A stretch of DNA of 64,000 bases from Dyella sp. 2HG41-7. Its GTDB lineage: Bacteria; Pseudomonadota; Gammaproteobacteria; Xanthomonadales; Rhodanobacteraceae. This document shows positions 44,926-54,044 of this stretch, one piece after another. A model generated the notes under the pieces. The model was not told the DNA's origin. It ran no database searches and saw only the letters and a program-made list of their open reading frames with translations. Location of the stretch: positions 1,550,001-1,614,000 of the forward strand of contig NZ_JAJEJV010000004.1 of the NCBI RefSeq assembly GCF_021390675.1, in the 5' to 3' direction. The translations under genes were made by a program, and so were the position numbers. Each line of letters opens with the position of its first letter. Position 1 is the first letter of the stretch.

Positions 44926-45483
44926 ATGAACAAAAAAATGCTGTTGATCCCTATGTTGGCGCTGATCATGACGTCCACGGGCGCGATGGCGCAGCAAGGG
45001 GGTTATCCGCCTCCGGTGCCTCCGCCTGGCTCTGCCGGGCCGGACAATGCGCACTATGCGTGGGCCGACGTGTTGCGCGTGGATCCGGTTTACGGCGTCG
45101 CCCGCACGGCGACGCCGAGCCAGCAGTGCTACGACCAGCAGGTGGTGCAGCAGACGCCGAGCAACAAGGGCATCGGCACCGTGCTGGGCGCGGTGGTCGG
45201 CGGTGTGCTGGGTAGCACCATCGGTCACGGTCGCGGCAATACCGCGGCGACCGTGGGCGGTGCGGTGGTCGGCGGCGCGGTCGGCAATTCGGTCGCCAGC
45301 GGCGGCCAGACGTATACCAGCGACCAAACGGTGTGCCAGCCGGTCACCCAGGTTGCAGAACAGCGTCAGATCATCGGTTACGACGTGGAGTATCGCTATC
45401 ACGGCGACGTCTATATGTCGCGCCTGAGCTACGACCCGGGCGAGCGCCTGCGGGTGCGGGTGAGCGTGTCGCCCGCCGACTAA
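44926..45483 (+). CDS. Secreted glycine-zipper 2TM-domain protein
   Basis: A 185-residue envelope protein. A signal peptide (MNKKMLLIPMLALIMTSTGAMA) is followed by a Pro/Gly-rich stretch and a glycine-zipper segment (IGTVLGAVVGGVLGSTIGHGRGN and a second TVGGAVVGGAVGNSVA, residues about 84-122), as in Rickettsia 17-kDa antigen-like proteins. Two cysteines flank the zipper (SQQCYDQ and TVCQPV). The C-terminus is a short beta region. The family is linked to outer-membrane integrity, with no defined activity. The ATG at 44926 has GGAGG; a longer frame from 44884 is rejected because the signal peptide begins here. Confidence 0.82.
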   Translation: MNKKMLLIPMLALIMTSTGAMAQQGGYPPPVPPPGSAGPDNAHYAWADVLRVDPVYGVARTATPSQQCYDQQVVQQTPSNKGIGTVLGAVVGGVLGSTIGHGRGNTAATVGGAVVGGAVGNSVASGGQTYTSDQTVCQPVTQVAEQRQIIGYDVEYRYHGDVYMSRLSYDPGERLRVRVSVSPAD

Positions 45484-45504
45484 TCGGTCTGAGGTTGATC
45501 TCGA

Positions 45505-45541
45505 AGCGACCGTCGCTGCTGGCGCGGTCGCTTTTTCTTTT
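45505..45541 (+). terminator. Intrinsic terminator after the glycine-zipper gene
   Basis: Stem AGCGACCG / CGGTCGCT with a 12-nt loop and a T-rich tail. Because it ends the upstream transcript, the second terminator at 45757 must belong to a separate transcript starting in between. Confidence 0.82.
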
Positions 45542-45618
45542 TTGTCAGATGCGTTCCTTTCCTGTTGCATAGCAGCGAAAATCCAGTCATGATGAACGTT
45601 CAACCGCCCGGAACCCTC

Positions 45619-45723
45619 ATGTCTTCAGCCGTCTATACCGCCACTGTACTCACCAGCGCCCGCATGGCCGCTGGCATGACGTCGCGTGCGCGCCGACCGC
45701 TGGACCGACATCTGGCCGGGTAG
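45619..45723 (+). CDS. Putative Arg-rich leader peptide of the arginine operon
   Basis: A 34-codon ORF (ATG 45619, TAG 45721) upstream of argF. Five codons specify Arg, four of them within eight residues near the end (RARRPLDR; CGT 45685, CGC 45691, CGA 45694, CGA 45706). GGAA lies 5 nt upstream of the ATG; an in-frame ATG at 45589 would lengthen it by 10 codons. A perfect dyad TGAACGTTCA (45593-45602) lies just upstream. Its last codons can pair with the downstream terminator arm (see the attenuator entry). Coding status is inferred from architecture; no homologue is known to me. Confidence 0.6.
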   Translation: MSSAVYTATVLTSARMAAGMTSRARRPLDRHLAG

Positions 45724-45784
45724 GCTGTCGCCACGTTGCATGTGTAGTACGACGACAAAACCCGGCCTTTGCGCCGGGTTTTTT
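45714..45784 (+). promoter_or_regulatory. Candidate transcription attenuator controlling argF and the arg-pro cluster
   Basis: The terminator is AAAACCCGGC / GCCGGGTTTT (45757-66 / 45773-82, loop CTTTGC) with a T-run, ending 22 nt before argF. An alternative 8-bp helix pairs GGCCGGGT (45714-45721, the last leader codons) with ACCCGGCC (45760-45767), which includes the terminator's left arm, so the two structures exclude each other. A ribosome reaching the leader stop would cover 45714-45721 and favour termination; one stalled at the first clustered Arg codons would leave it free and favour read-through. This fits classical amino-acid attenuation. Confidence 0.65.
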
Positions 45785-45806
45785 GCTTTTCTGACTGGAG
45801 TCAACG

Positions 45807-46814
45807 ATGTCGCTTCGTCATTTTCTCACCACCCAGGATTACAGCCGCGCCGAAATCGACGCGCTGCTTGAACAAGCGGCCGCGTTCAAGCGTTCGCCGC
45901 GCGGTCAGCAGCTTGCTGGCAAATCGGTGGCGCTGCTGTTCTTCAATCCTTCGATGCGTACGCGTACGAGTTTCGAATTGGGCGCGTTCCATCTCGGCGG
46001 TCACGCGATCGTGCTGTCGCCAGGCAAAGATGCATGGCCGATCGAATTTCGCCCCGGCGTGGTGATGGACGGCGAAGCGGAAGAACACATCGCCGAAGTG
46101 GCGCGTGTGCTGAGCCGCTATGTCGATCTGATCGCCGTGCGCGCGTTTCCGAAATTCCAGGATTGGTCGGTCGATCGCGAAGACGCCGTTATCAAGGCAT
46201 TCGCGCAATACGCCACCGTGCCGGTGATCAATATGGAAACGATCACGCATCCGTGTCAGGAACTTGCGCACGCGCTGGCGTTGAAAGAGCGCTTCGGCGA
46301 TCTCACTGGTCGCAAATACGTGCTCACGTGGACCTATCATCCCAAGCCGCTGAACACCGCCGTCGCCAATTCGGCGCTGCTGATCGCCACGAAAATGGGC
46401 ATGGATGTGACGCTGCTTTGCCCGACGCCGGATTACGTCTTGGACGAGCGCTATATGGCCTTCGGCGAGCAGAATGCGAAGGAAAACGGCGGCTCGCTCA
46501 AAGTCAGCCACAACATCGAAGAAGCGTATCGCGGCGCCGATGTGGTCTACGCCAAGAGCTGGGGCGCGCTGCCGTTCTTTGGTCGTTGGGAAGGCGAAAA
46601 GCCGATTCGCGATGCGCACAAGCATTTCATCGTCGACGAAGCGAAGATGGCGCTCACCAACAATGGCGTTTTCAGTCATTGCCTGCCGTTGCGCCGTAAC
46701 ATCAAAGCCACCGATGCCGTGATGGATTCGCCTGCATGCATCGCCATCGACGAAGCCGAAAACCGCCTGCACGTGCAGAAGGCGGTGATGGCGTCGTTGC
46801 TCGGTCAGCGCTGA
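45807..46814 (+). CDS. argF': N-acetylornithine carbamoyltransferase (ArgF')
   Basis: A 335-residue transcarbamylase. The carbamoyl-phosphate loop is FFNPSMRTRTSFELGA; HPCQELAHALAL and HCLPLRR follow. Glu92 and a lysine at about 300 (carboxylated in the Xanthomonas enzyme) match the N-acetyl-L-ornithine transcarbamylase of Xanthomonas campestris, which makes N-acetylcitrulline, rather than classical ornithine transcarbamylase. GGAG lies 6 nt before the ATG. First structural gene after the putative attenuator. It implies a route in which the acetyl group is removed after carbamoylation, by the ArgE-type enzyme three genes on. Confidence 0.93.
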   Translation: MSLRHFLTTQDYSRAEIDALLEQAAAFKRSPRGQQLAGKSVALLFFNPSMRTRTSFELGAFHLGGHAIVLSPGKDAWPIEFRPGVVMDGEAEEHIAEVARVLSRYVDLIAVRAFPKFQDWSVDREDAVIKAFAQYATVPVINMETITHPCQELAHALALKERFGDLTGRKYVLTWTYHPKPLNTAVANSALLIATKMGMDVTLLCPTPDYVLDERYMAFGEQNAKENGGSLKVSHNIEEAYRGADVVYAKSWGALPFFGRWEGEKPIRDAHKHFIVDEAKMALTNNGVFSHCLPLRRNIKATDAVMDSPACIAIDEAENRLHVQKAVMASLLGQR

Positions 46815-46827
46815 GTCGGGGCGCGCG

Positions 46828-47460
46828 ATGTATCTGCCCAAGTCTTTCCACGAAACGCGCGCCGACGTGTTGCACGCGCTAATGCGCGACTATCCGTTCG
46901 GAACCGTTGTTATGCACGGCGCAGACGGATTCGTTGCGAACCATCTGCCATTCGAATTGATCGGCGATGGTTCGTTGCACGGGCACGTCGCGCGCGGCAA
47001 CGAATTGGCGAACGCCGATGGCGCGGAAGTATTGGTGATTTTTCAGGGCGCAGACGGTTACATCAGTCCCAACTGGTATCCCAGCAAACACGAAACCGGT
47101 CGCGAAGTGCCCACGTGGAATTACGCGGTGGTGCATGTGCATGGTCGTCTTCGCGTCGTGAACGACAAAGCGTGGTTGCGGCAGTTGCTGGAACGGCTGA
47201 CCGATCGTCACGAAGCCTCGCAACCCAAGCCATGGCATGTCGGCGATGCGCCGGACGATCACATCGAAAAGATGCTGCAGATGATCGTGGGCATCGAGAT
47301 CGACATCGAGCGCATCGTAGGGAAATTCAAGCTGAGCCAGAACCATCCCGACGCCAATCGCGCAGGCGTTCTGAAGGGATTGGCTGATCGCGGCGGCCGT
47401 CGCGACAAGGAATTGGCCGAACTGATGCAAGAAGCGGAGGAGCGTCGACATGGCGGGTAA
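46828..47460 (+). CDS. PaiB-family FMN-binding protein
   Basis: A 210-residue protein with a split-barrel fold as in PaiB: MYLPKSFHETR at the start, GFVANHLPFEL, GADGYISPNWYPSKHETGREVPTWNY (flavin-site region, shown in part), and KLSQNHPDANRAGVLKGL near the end. Bacillus PaiB was described as a negative regulator of sporulation and degradative enzymes; members bind FMN. It starts 13 bp after argF and overlaps the OsmC gene by 11 bp, so it is part of the arginine cluster, which is not typical for arginine metabolism. Confidence 0.85.
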   Translation: MYLPKSFHETRADVLHALMRDYPFGTVVMHGADGFVANHLPFELIGDGSLHGHVARGNELANADGAEVLVIFQGADGYISPNWYPSKHETGREVPTWNYAVVHVHGRLRVVNDKAWLRQLLERLTDRHEASQPKPWHVGDAPDDHIEKMLQMIVGIEIDIERIVGKFKLSQNHPDANRAGVLKGLADRGGRRDKELAELMQEAEERRHGG

Positions 47461-47926
47461 GCAGCACCAGTATCCGGTCGAAGTGGTGTGGACCGGCAAC
47501 CACGGCACGGGCACCAAAACCTATCAAGGCTATGGTCGCGAGCATGAGGTTCGCGTCGCGGGCAAGCCTGTGATCGCTGGTTCGTCCGATGCCGCGTTTC
47601 GCGGCGATGGCGCGAAACACAATCCGGAAGATTTTCTGGTTGCCGCGTTATCGAGCTGCCACATGCTCTGGTATCTGCATCTTGCAGCAGCGGCGGGCGT
47701 TGTCGTGACCGCTTATGTCGACGAGGCCGTCGGCAACTTGCTCGACGAAGGTCAGGTCGGGCGCTTTACCGAAGTGGTGCTTCGTCCGCGCGTCACTGTC
47801 AGCGCGGACAGCGATGCCGACGTCGCCAAGCGCGTGCACGACGATGCGCATCACGCCTGCTTTATTGCCAACTCCGTCAATTTCCCCGTGCGCTGCGAAC
47901 CGCGCATTGTCATCGAATCCGTGTAA
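47450..47926 (+). CDS. OsmC/Ohr-family peroxide-detoxifying protein
   Basis: A 158-residue OsmC-superfamily protein. The first catalytic Cys is in FLVAALSSCHMLWYLHLAA; the second in DDAHHACFIANSV. N-terminal VVWTGNHGTGTKTY differs from Ohr, so it belongs to a third OsmC-like subgroup rather than to Ohr itself (encoded at 2886-3317). It probably reduces organic hydroperoxides. It overlaps the PaiB-like gene and precedes argG by 27 bp. Confidence 0.87.
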   Translation: MAGKQHQYPVEVVWTGNHGTGTKTYQGYGREHEVRVAGKPVIAGSSDAAFRGDGAKHNPEDFLVAALSSCHMLWYLHLAAAAGVVVTAYVDEAVGNLLDEGQVGRFTEVVLRPRVTVSADSDADVAKRVHDDAHHACFIANSVNFPVRCEPRIVIESV

Positions 47927-47953
47927 ACAACCTTTCTTTTGGATCCAAGCATC

Positions 47954-49144
47954 ATGAGCAAAGATATCGTTTTGGCTTTCTCCGGTGGTCTCGACACCAG
48001 CTTCTGCATCCCCTACCTGCAGGAGCGTGGCTGGGCCGTGCATACCGTGTTCGCCGATACCGGCGGTGTCGATGCCGAAGAGCGCGCTTTTATCGAAGCG
48101 CGCGCCAAAGAACTCAATGCGGCCAGCCATGTCACGGTGGACGGCGGTCCGGCGATCTGGAACGGCTTCGTCAAGCCGTTCGTGTGGGCGGGCGAGGGCT
48201 ATCAGGGTCAGTATCCGCTGCTGGTTTCCGATCGCTACCTCATCGTGGATGCGGCGCTCAAGCGCTGCGCGCAGCTCGGCACCAAAGCGATTGCGCACGG
48301 TTGCACCGGCATGGGCAACGATCAGGTGCGTTTCGATCTGGCCGTGAAGGCCCAGGGCGATTACGAAATCGTGGCGCCGATCCGCGAGATCCAGAAAGAA
48401 CACACCGAAGTGCGCGCGTACGAACAGAAATATTTGGAAGCCAAAGGCTTCGGCGTGCGCGCCAAGCAGAAGGCCTACACCATCAACGAAAACCTGCTGG
48501 GCGTCACCATGTCCGGCGGTGAAATCGATCGCTGGCAAGCGCCCGGCGAGGGCGCCGTGGCGTGGTGCAAACCGCGTTCCGAATGGCCGTCCAAATCGCT
48601 GCGCTTGAAGATCAGCTTCGTCAACGGCGAAGCGGTGGCGCTGGACGGCGAGAAGATGGATGGTCACAAGCTGCTCGCCAAACTCAACAGTCTGCTGGCG
48701 CAGTACGGCGTGGGTCGCGGCCTTTACACGGGCGACACCACTATCGGCTTGAAAGGCCGCATCATTTTTGAAGCGCCCGGTCTTACCGCATTGCTTGTCG
48801 CGCACCGCGCGCTGGAAGAAGCGGTGCTCACCAAGCAGCAAAATCGCTTCAAGCCCGACGTGGCGCGCAAGTGGGTGGAGTTGGTTTACGAAGGTTTCTT
48901 CCACGATCCGTTGAAGACCGATCTGGAAGCCTTCCTCGCATCCAGCCAATCGACCGTCAACGGCGACGTGACGCTGGAAACCAGCGGCGCGATCGTCTCC
49001 GCCGTGGCGATCGAATCCAAGCACATCCTCAACGCCAAGGGCGCCACCTATGCGCAGGCGGCCGACTGGGGCGTCGAGGAAGCGGAAGGTTTCATCAAGT
49101 TGTTTGGTATGAGCAGCACCTTGTGGGCCGAGGTCAACCGATGA
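47954..49144 (+). CDS. argG: Argininosuccinate synthase
   Basis: A 396-residue ATP-dependent ligase joining citrulline and aspartate. The ATP site is [13 protein letters not shown] (SGGxDTS P-loop); other segments are [27 protein letters not shown] and [14 protein letters not shown] at the C-terminus. It differs from the E. coli type and resembles the shorter xanthomonad form. In this pathway citrulline comes from acetylcitrulline through the next gene product. Its stop overlaps the ArgE-type start (ATGA). Confidence 0.95.
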   Translation: MSKDIVLAFSGGLDTSFCIPYLQERGWAVHTVFADTGGVDAEERAFIEARAKELNAASHVTVDGGPAIWNGFVKPFVWAGEGYQGQYPLLVSDRYLIVDAALKRCAQLGTKAIAHGCTGMGNDQVRFDLAVKAQGDYEIVAPIREIQKEHTEVRAYEQKYLEAKGFGVRAKQKAYTINENLLGVTMSGGEIDRWQAPGEGAVAWCKPRSEWPSKSLRLKISFVNGEAVALDGEKMDGHKLLAKLNSLLAQYGVGRGLYTGDTTIGLKGRIIFEAPGLTALLVAHRALEEAVLTKQQNRFKPDVARKWVELVYEGFFHDPLKTDLEAFLASSQSTVNGDVTLETSGAIVSAVAIESKHILNAKGATYAQAADWGVEEAEGFIKLFGMSSTLWAEVNR

Positions 49145-50280
49145 GTAACCCTTTGGGAACTCAAAGTTCGGAGTTGAAAGGCTCGGCGTTGCTCGACGCA
49201 ACGCTCGAGCATTTGCGCGCGCTTGTGTCGTTCGACACACGCAACCCGCCACGCGCGATCGACACGGGCGGCATCTTCGATTATCTGCGCGATCATCTGC
49301 ACGGATTTTTCGTCAAGGTGACCGATCACGGCGCTGGCGCAGTCACGCTGTACGCCGTGCGCGGCAAGCCGAAGTATTTGTTCAACGTGCATCTGGATAC
49401 CGTGCCGGATTCGCCGCATTGGACACGCAATCCGCACGTGCTTGAAGTGACGGAAGATCGCGCGATCGGCCTAGGCGCTTGCGATATCAAAGGCGCAGCG
49501 GCCGCGCTCGTTGCGGTGGCGAACGCGTGCGATGGCGATCTGGCGTTGCTGTTTTCGACCGACGAAGAAGCCAACGATCCGCGTTGCATCGCCGCGTTCC
49601 TGCATGAAGGCCACACGTACGAGGCGGTGATCGTTGCCGAGCCGACGCGCGGCGAAGCGGTGCTCGCGCATCGCGGCATCCATTCGGTGCAGATGAGTTT
49701 CGCGGGGCAGGCCGGTCATGCCTCGGGCGAGCAGCGTCCGAGCGACAGCGCCGTGCATCAAGCGATACGTTGGGGCGCTGCGGCGCTCGATTACGTCGAT
49801 CGCCAGGCGCACGAGCGTTTCGGCGGACTCACCGGTTTGCGCTTCAATATCGGTCGCGTCGAAGGCGGCATCAAAGCCAACATGATTGCTCCCAGCGCCG
49901 ATGTGAGATTCGGTTATCGTCCGTTGCCAAGCATGGATCCGGATACGTTGCTGGAAAATTTCCGCACGCTGGTCGAGCCGAAGCCTGTCACGTACACGGA
50001 ACTGTTTCGCGGCGTTTCGCTGCCGGCTGGTGATACCGCCACGGCCGAAACGCGTCGCCTTGCGGCCCGCGATATCGCCGACGAGCTCGGCATTCCCGTC
50101 GGCAACGCCGTGAATTTCTGGACCGAAGCGGCGCTGTTTTCGCAGGGCGGATTTATTTCGTTCGTCTACGGCCCCGGCGATATCGCGCAGGCCCACACCG
50201 CCGACGAATGGGTCGCCCTGGATCAACTACAAAAGTACGCAGAAACCATCTACGAGATCGTGAACCGTGGAAGCGCATAA
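49141..50280 (+). CDS. argE': M20 deacetylase, probable N-acetyl-L-citrulline deacetylase (ArgE')
   Basis: A 379-residue metallopeptidase of the M20/ArgE family. Metal ligands: His in [10 protein letters not shown], Asp in [12 protein letters not shown], Glu pair in STDEEANDP, Glu in IVAEPTRGE, and a late His in [12 protein letters not shown]. In Xanthomonas campestris the equivalent gene product deacetylates N-acetylcitrulline, consistent with the ArgF' type here. Ordinary acetylornithine deacetylase activity is the alternative. Overlaps argG by 4 bp and the ArgB gene by 14 bp. Confidence 0.9.
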   Translation: MSNPLGTQSSELKGSALLDATLEHLRALVSFDTRNPPRAIDTGGIFDYLRDHLHGFFVKVTDHGAGAVTLYAVRGKPKYLFNVHLDTVPDSPHWTRNPHVLEVTEDRAIGLGACDIKGAAAALVAVANACDGDLALLFSTDEEANDPRCIAAFLHEGHTYEAVIVAEPTRGEAVLAHRGIHSVQMSFAGQAGHASGEQRPSDSAVHQAIRWGAAALDYVDRQAHERFGGLTGLRFNIGRVEGGIKANMIAPSADVRFGYRPLPSMDPDTLLENFRTLVEPKPVTYTELFRGVSLPAGDTATAETRRLAARDIADELGIPVGNAVNFWTEAALFSQGGFISFVYGPGDIAQAHTADEWVALDQLQKYAETIYEIVNRGSA

Positions 50281-51583
50281 AACCACTCGTCAGACCATCG
50301 TGCGTCTGCTCTCCGCCATGGGCAGCGCCAAGGAAATCCAGCAGTACCTGAAGCGTTTTTCTCAACTTGACGCCAAACGCTTTGCGGTGGTGAAAGTGGG
50401 CGGCGCCGTGCTGCGCGACGAATTGGCGGATTTGACGTCGTCGCTGACGTTTTTGCAGCAGGTTGGCTTGACGCCCATCGTTCTGCACGGCGCAGGTCCG
50501 CAGCTCGATGTGGAACTGGAAGCCGCCGGCATCACCAAGCAGACCGTCAACGGTTTGCGCGTAACCTCGCCGCAGGCGCTCGGTATCGTGCGCCGCGTTT
50601 TTCAGCAGGAAAACCTTCGCCTGGTGGAAGCCTTGCAGGCGATGAATACGCGCGCCACGTCGGTTCCGTCCGGCGTATTTATGTCCGGCTATCTGGATAA
50701 AGACGTGTACGGCATGGTCGGCAAGGTTGACAGCATCAATCTGGCGCCGATCGACGCCAGCTTGCGCGCCGGCTCCATCCCCGTCATCGCCAGCCTCGGC
50801 GAAACGAACGAAGGTCAGTTCCTCAATATCAATGCCGACTTCGCCGCCAACGAACTGGTGCGTGTGTTGCAGCCGTACAAGATTATTTTCCTTACCGGCA
50901 CGGGCGGCTTGCTCGACGACAAGGGCAATATCATCGACTCCATCAACCTGAGCACGGAGTACGAGCATCTGAAAGATCAGCCGTGGATCAACGGCGGCAT
51001 GCGCGTCAAGATCGATCAGATTGCCGATCTGCTGCAGAGTTTGCCGTTGACGTCGTCGGTATCAATCACGCGCCCGTCGGAGCTGGCTAAAGAACTTTTC
51101 ACGCACAAAGGCTCCGGAACGCTGGTGCGCCGAGGCGAGAAAGTGTTTCGCTTCGAGAGCTGGGACGGCGTGGATCAGGCGCGCATGCGCGAACTGATCG
51201 AATCGAGTTTTGGCCGCAAATTGGTGGACGATTATTTCTCGCGCACTATGCCGTACCGCATTTACGTGAGCGAAAACTATCGCGCCGCCATGATCCTCAC
51301 CCAGGCGGAAGGCATGGTCTATCTCGATAAATTCGCCGTGCTCGACGATGCGCAAGGTGAAGGTCTCGGTCGCGCCGTTTGGTTGGTGATGCGCGAGGAA
51401 AATCCAAGCCTGTTCTGGCGCTCGAGGCACGGCAATCAGATCAACCAGTTCTACTACGCGGAATCGGACGGTTGTTACAAGCAGGAACGCTGGAAAGTGT
51501 TCTGGTACGGCCTGGACGGTTTCGACACGATCGCACGCTGCGTCGCGCATTGCGCCGTGCGTCAACCGACTTTGGTGGATTAG
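50267..51583 (+). CDS. argB: Bifunctional acetylglutamate kinase/N-acetylglutamate synthase
   Basis: A 438-residue fusion. Residues about 20-285 are an amino-acid kinase domain ([52 protein letters not shown]); residues about 290-438 are a GNAT acetyltransferase domain ([29 protein letters not shown]). This matches the vertebrate-like NAGS/K of xanthomonads, which performs the first two steps of arginine synthesis and is arginine-inhibited. The GTG start at 50267 overlaps the preceding gene by 14 bp. No separate argA is needed. Confidence 0.95.
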   Translation: MEAHKTTRQTIVRLLSAMGSAKEIQQYLKRFSQLDAKRFAVVKVGGAVLRDELADLTSSLTFLQQVGLTPIVLHGAGPQLDVELEAAGITKQTVNGLRVTSPQALGIVRRVFQQENLRLVEALQAMNTRATSVPSGVFMSGYLDKDVYGMVGKVDSINLAPIDASLRAGSIPVIASLGETNEGQFLNINADFAANELVRVLQPYKIIFLTGTGGLLDDKGNIIDSINLSTEYEHLKDQPWINGGMRVKIDQIADLLQSLPLTSSVSITRPSELAKELFTHKGSGTLVRRGEKVFRFESWDGVDQARMRELIESSFGRKLVDDYFSRTMPYRIYVSENYRAAMILTQAEGMVYLDKFAVLDDAQGEGLGRAVWLVMREENPSLFWRSRHGNQINQFYYAESDGCYKQERWKVFWYGLDGFDTIARCVAHCAVRQPTLVD

Positions 51584-51588
51584 CAGCT

Positions 51589-52545
51589 ATGTCGACATCG
51601 AAAAAACGCATCGGCATCGTCGGCGCTCGCGGTCATACCGGCGCCGAATTGATTCGCCTGGTGGTGGCGCATCCGGCGCTTGAGCTTGCTTATGTTTCGT
51701 CGCGCGAACTGGATGGACAGCGCGTCGATGCGCATGTCGACGGCTACCAGGGCGATCTGCGTTACAGTTCGCCCGCGCATGAAGATTTGCCGGCGCTGGA
51801 TGCCGATATCGTCGTGCTGGCGTTGCCCAACGGCAAAGCATCGGTATGTGTGGAAGCGTTCGACGCCGCCGGCAAAGATCCGGTGATCGTGGATCTTTCC
51901 GCGGATTATCGGTTCAACGATGCGTGGTATTACGGGTTGCCGGAACTCACGCGCGGGAAATGGCGCGGCGAAAAGCGCATCAGCAATCCAGGCTGTTATG
52001 CCACCGCGATCCAGCTTTCCATTGCGCCGCTGAAAGATCTGCTGGCCGCACCGCCCGTTTGTTTCGGCGTTTCGGGTTATTCGGGCGCGGGCACTACGCC
52101 GTCCGACAAAAACAATCCAGAGAAGCTGCGCGACAACTTGATGCCGTATTCGCTCACTGGGCATATGCATGAAAAGGAAGCCAGCCGTCATCTCGGCATT
52201 CCTGTGGAATTTATGCCGCATGTCGCGCCGCACTTCCGCGGTTTGACGGTAACGACCAACCTCTATCTGTCGCGTGCGCTCAAGCGCGAGGAGGTCCTAG
52301 CGCGTTTCCACCATGCGTACGACAACGAAAAACTCGTGCGCGTACTCGACGAAGCGCCTTGGGTGAGCCAGATCGCTCGCAAGCATCACGCTGAAATCGG
52401 TGGCTTCGCCATGTCCGCCGACGGCAAGCGCGTCGTGGTCGTCGCGACGCTCGACAACCTTCTCAAGGGTGCGGCGACGCAGGCCATGCAAAACATCAAT
52501 CGCGCTATCAGCGTGGACGAATACACCGCAATACCGACGTCGTAA
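51589..52545 (+). CDS. argC: N-acetyl-gamma-glutamyl-phosphate reductase
   Basis: A 318-residue NADP-dependent dehydrogenase. Rossmann segment [19 protein letters not shown] at the N-terminus; catalytic Cys in [10 protein letters not shown]; substrate region GYSGAGTT and [13 protein letters not shown]. Third step of the acetylated arginine route. It starts 5 bp after the argB stop and ends just before the inverted repeat element at 52548. Length is typical of the type 1 family. Confidence 0.95.
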   Translation: MSTSKKRIGIVGARGHTGAELIRLVVAHPALELAYVSSRELDGQRVDAHVDGYQGDLRYSSPAHEDLPALDADIVVLALPNGKASVCVEAFDAAGKDPVIVDLSADYRFNDAWYYGLPELTRGKWRGEKRISNPGCYATAIQLSIAPLKDLLAAPPVCFGVSGYSGAGTTPSDKNNPEKLRDNLMPYSLTGHMHEKEASRHLGIPVEFMPHVAPHFRGLTVTTNLYLSRALKREEVLARFHHAYDNEKLVRVLDEAPWVSQIARKHHAEIGGFAMSADGKRVVVVATLDNLLKGAATQAMQNINRAISVDEYTAIPTS

Positions 52546-52547
52546 CT

Positions 52548-52704
52548 CCCTCTCCCCGCCGGGGAGAGGGCTGGGGTGAGGGGCTGAGCTTGCCTCGAAT
52601 CTCCGGAATATCTCGAGGCAATCCTTTAGATCACTTCAGCTTTTTACCCAATAACGCGGCAAGATTGACCCCTCACCCCAACCCTCTCCCCGGAGGGGAG
52701 AGGG
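52548..52704. repeat. Pair of inverted REP-like palindromic units between argC and argH
   Basis: Two 36-bp units in opposite orientation, 52548-52583 and 52669-52704, match at 34 of 36 positions. Each has a 10-bp perfect stem (CCCTCTCCCC / GGGGAGAGGG) with a 3-nt loop, followed by CTGGGGTGAGGGG or its TTGGGG version. An 85-bp unrelated spacer lies between them. The pair can also fold into one large structure. Such units are common dispersed repeats in Xanthomonadales and pseudomonads (REP/BIME type). It interrupts the otherwise tight arginine cluster, with a 184-bp gap. Confidence 0.85.
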
Positions 52705-52729
52705 GGCTTAAAAAACGAGACTATTCACT

Positions 52730-54025
52730 ATGAGCGACCTCCTTTGGCAAAAAGCCGGCGTCGAAACCAACGCGAAGATCATGAAGTTTCTCGCGGGCGA
52801 CGACGTGCTGCTGGATCGGGAATTTTTCTTGCATGACATCTGCGCCAGCAAGGCGCACGTGGAAGGTCTCGCCAATATCGGCGTGGTCAGCGCGAAAGAG
52901 ATGGACGATCTCAAGCGCGAATTGGATGCGCTTGCGGAGGATTTTCGCGCCGGCCGATTCGTGCTCGACGAACACTACGAAGACGGCCATTCCGCCATCG
53001 AAGCGCGACTCACCGAGCGTCTTGGCGACGCAGGTCGCCGCGTGCACACGGGGCGCAGCCGCAACGACCAGATTCTGGTGGCGACGCGCTTGTGGTTGAA
53101 GGAAAAGGTCGCGTTGCTGGAAGCTCATTGCCGCGCCGTCGCCGCGGTTTGTTTGCAGCGCGCTGCACAGCCGGCGCTGCCCATGCCAGGCTACACGCAT
53201 TTGCAGCGCGCGGTGGTGTCGTCCACGGCGATGTGGTTTGCGGGTTTTGCGGAAGGTTTTATCGATAACGCCTGGCGCGCACGACAAACTGCCGCTTGGA
53301 TCGACGCCAATCCGCTCGGCACGGCGGCGGGTTATGGCGTAAATCTACCGCTCGACCGCACGCATACCACGCAAGCGCTGGGTTTCGGTCGCATGCAGGT
53401 TTCGCCGATTTATGCGCAGCTATCGCGCGGAAAATTCGAAATGGCTGCGATGGAGGCATTGAGCAGCGCATTGCTCGATACGCGCCGCCTGGCTTGGGAT
53501 CTTTCGTTGTTCACCACGGCTGAGTTCAATTTCGTCGCGCTGCCGTCGGAGTACACCACGGGCAGTTCGATCATGCCGAACAAGCGCAATCCGGATGTCG
53601 TGGAATTGCTGCGCGCTTCCTACGCCACTGTGGCGGCGGCGCGTTGCGAGATCGAGCAGTTACTGTCGCTGCCTTCCGGTTATCAGCGCGATCTGCAGTT
53701 TTCGAAAGGCTCGCTTTACCACGGCGTCACCCACGGTCTTGCAGCGCTGGAGTTGTTACCGGATCTGCTTGCGCGCATGCAGTGGAACGAACCGGTCATG
53801 CGCGCCGCGATTGAGCCGGCGATGTATGCCACCGATGTCGCCATCGAGCAGGCGGCGGCGGGTGTTCCGTTCCGCGACGCGTATCGTGCGGCCGCGCAAG
53901 CGGCCTCCGAAGCGGGGCACGGGCGCACGCCGGAATCGAGCCTGTCCGCGCGTACGTCGCCGGGCGCAGGCAACGATGTGCGGCTGGACGAATTGAAGCG
54001 TCGCCTGGATACCTTGTCGTCATAG
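52730..54025 (+). CDS. argH: Argininosuccinate lyase
   Basis: A 431-residue fumarase-superfamily lyase releasing arginine and fumarate. Family segments: [40 protein letters not shown] and the signature [15 protein letters not shown] with the catalytic Ser. This form is shorter than E. coli ArgH (457), the difference being mainly C-terminal. It is separated from argC by the inverted repeat element and followed by proB after 19 bp. Confidence 0.95.
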   Translation: MSDLLWQKAGVETNAKIMKFLAGDDVLLDREFFLHDICASKAHVEGLANIGVVSAKEMDDLKRELDALAEDFRAGRFVLDEHYEDGHSAIEARLTERLGDAGRRVHTGRSRNDQILVATRLWLKEKVALLEAHCRAVAAVCLQRAAQPALPMPGYTHLQRAVVSSTAMWFAGFAEGFIDNAWRARQTAAWIDANPLGTAAGYGVNLPLDRTHTTQALGFGRMQVSPIYAQLSRGKFEMAAMEALSSALLDTRRLAWDLSLFTTAEFNFVALPSEYTTGSSIMPNKRNPDVVELLRASYATVAAARCEIEQLLSLPSGYQRDLQFSKGSLYHGVTHGLAALELLPDLLARMQWNEPVMRAAIEPAMYATDVAIEQAAAGVPFRDAYRAAAQAASEAGHGRTPESSLSARTSPGAGNDVRLDELKRRLDTLSS

Positions 54026-54044
54026 CGGAGGACGGTGCGTCGGT

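Noticed and set aside
47648-49252. A 534-residue minus-strand open frame opposite the OsmC and argG genes
   Set aside because: It spans two well-supported genes on the other strand and has no recognisable domain.
52548-52704. Possible CRISPR-like repeat between argC and argH
   Set aside because: Only two copies in inverted orientation with internal palindromes; no regularly spaced direct repeats or cas genes. It fits a REP-like element.
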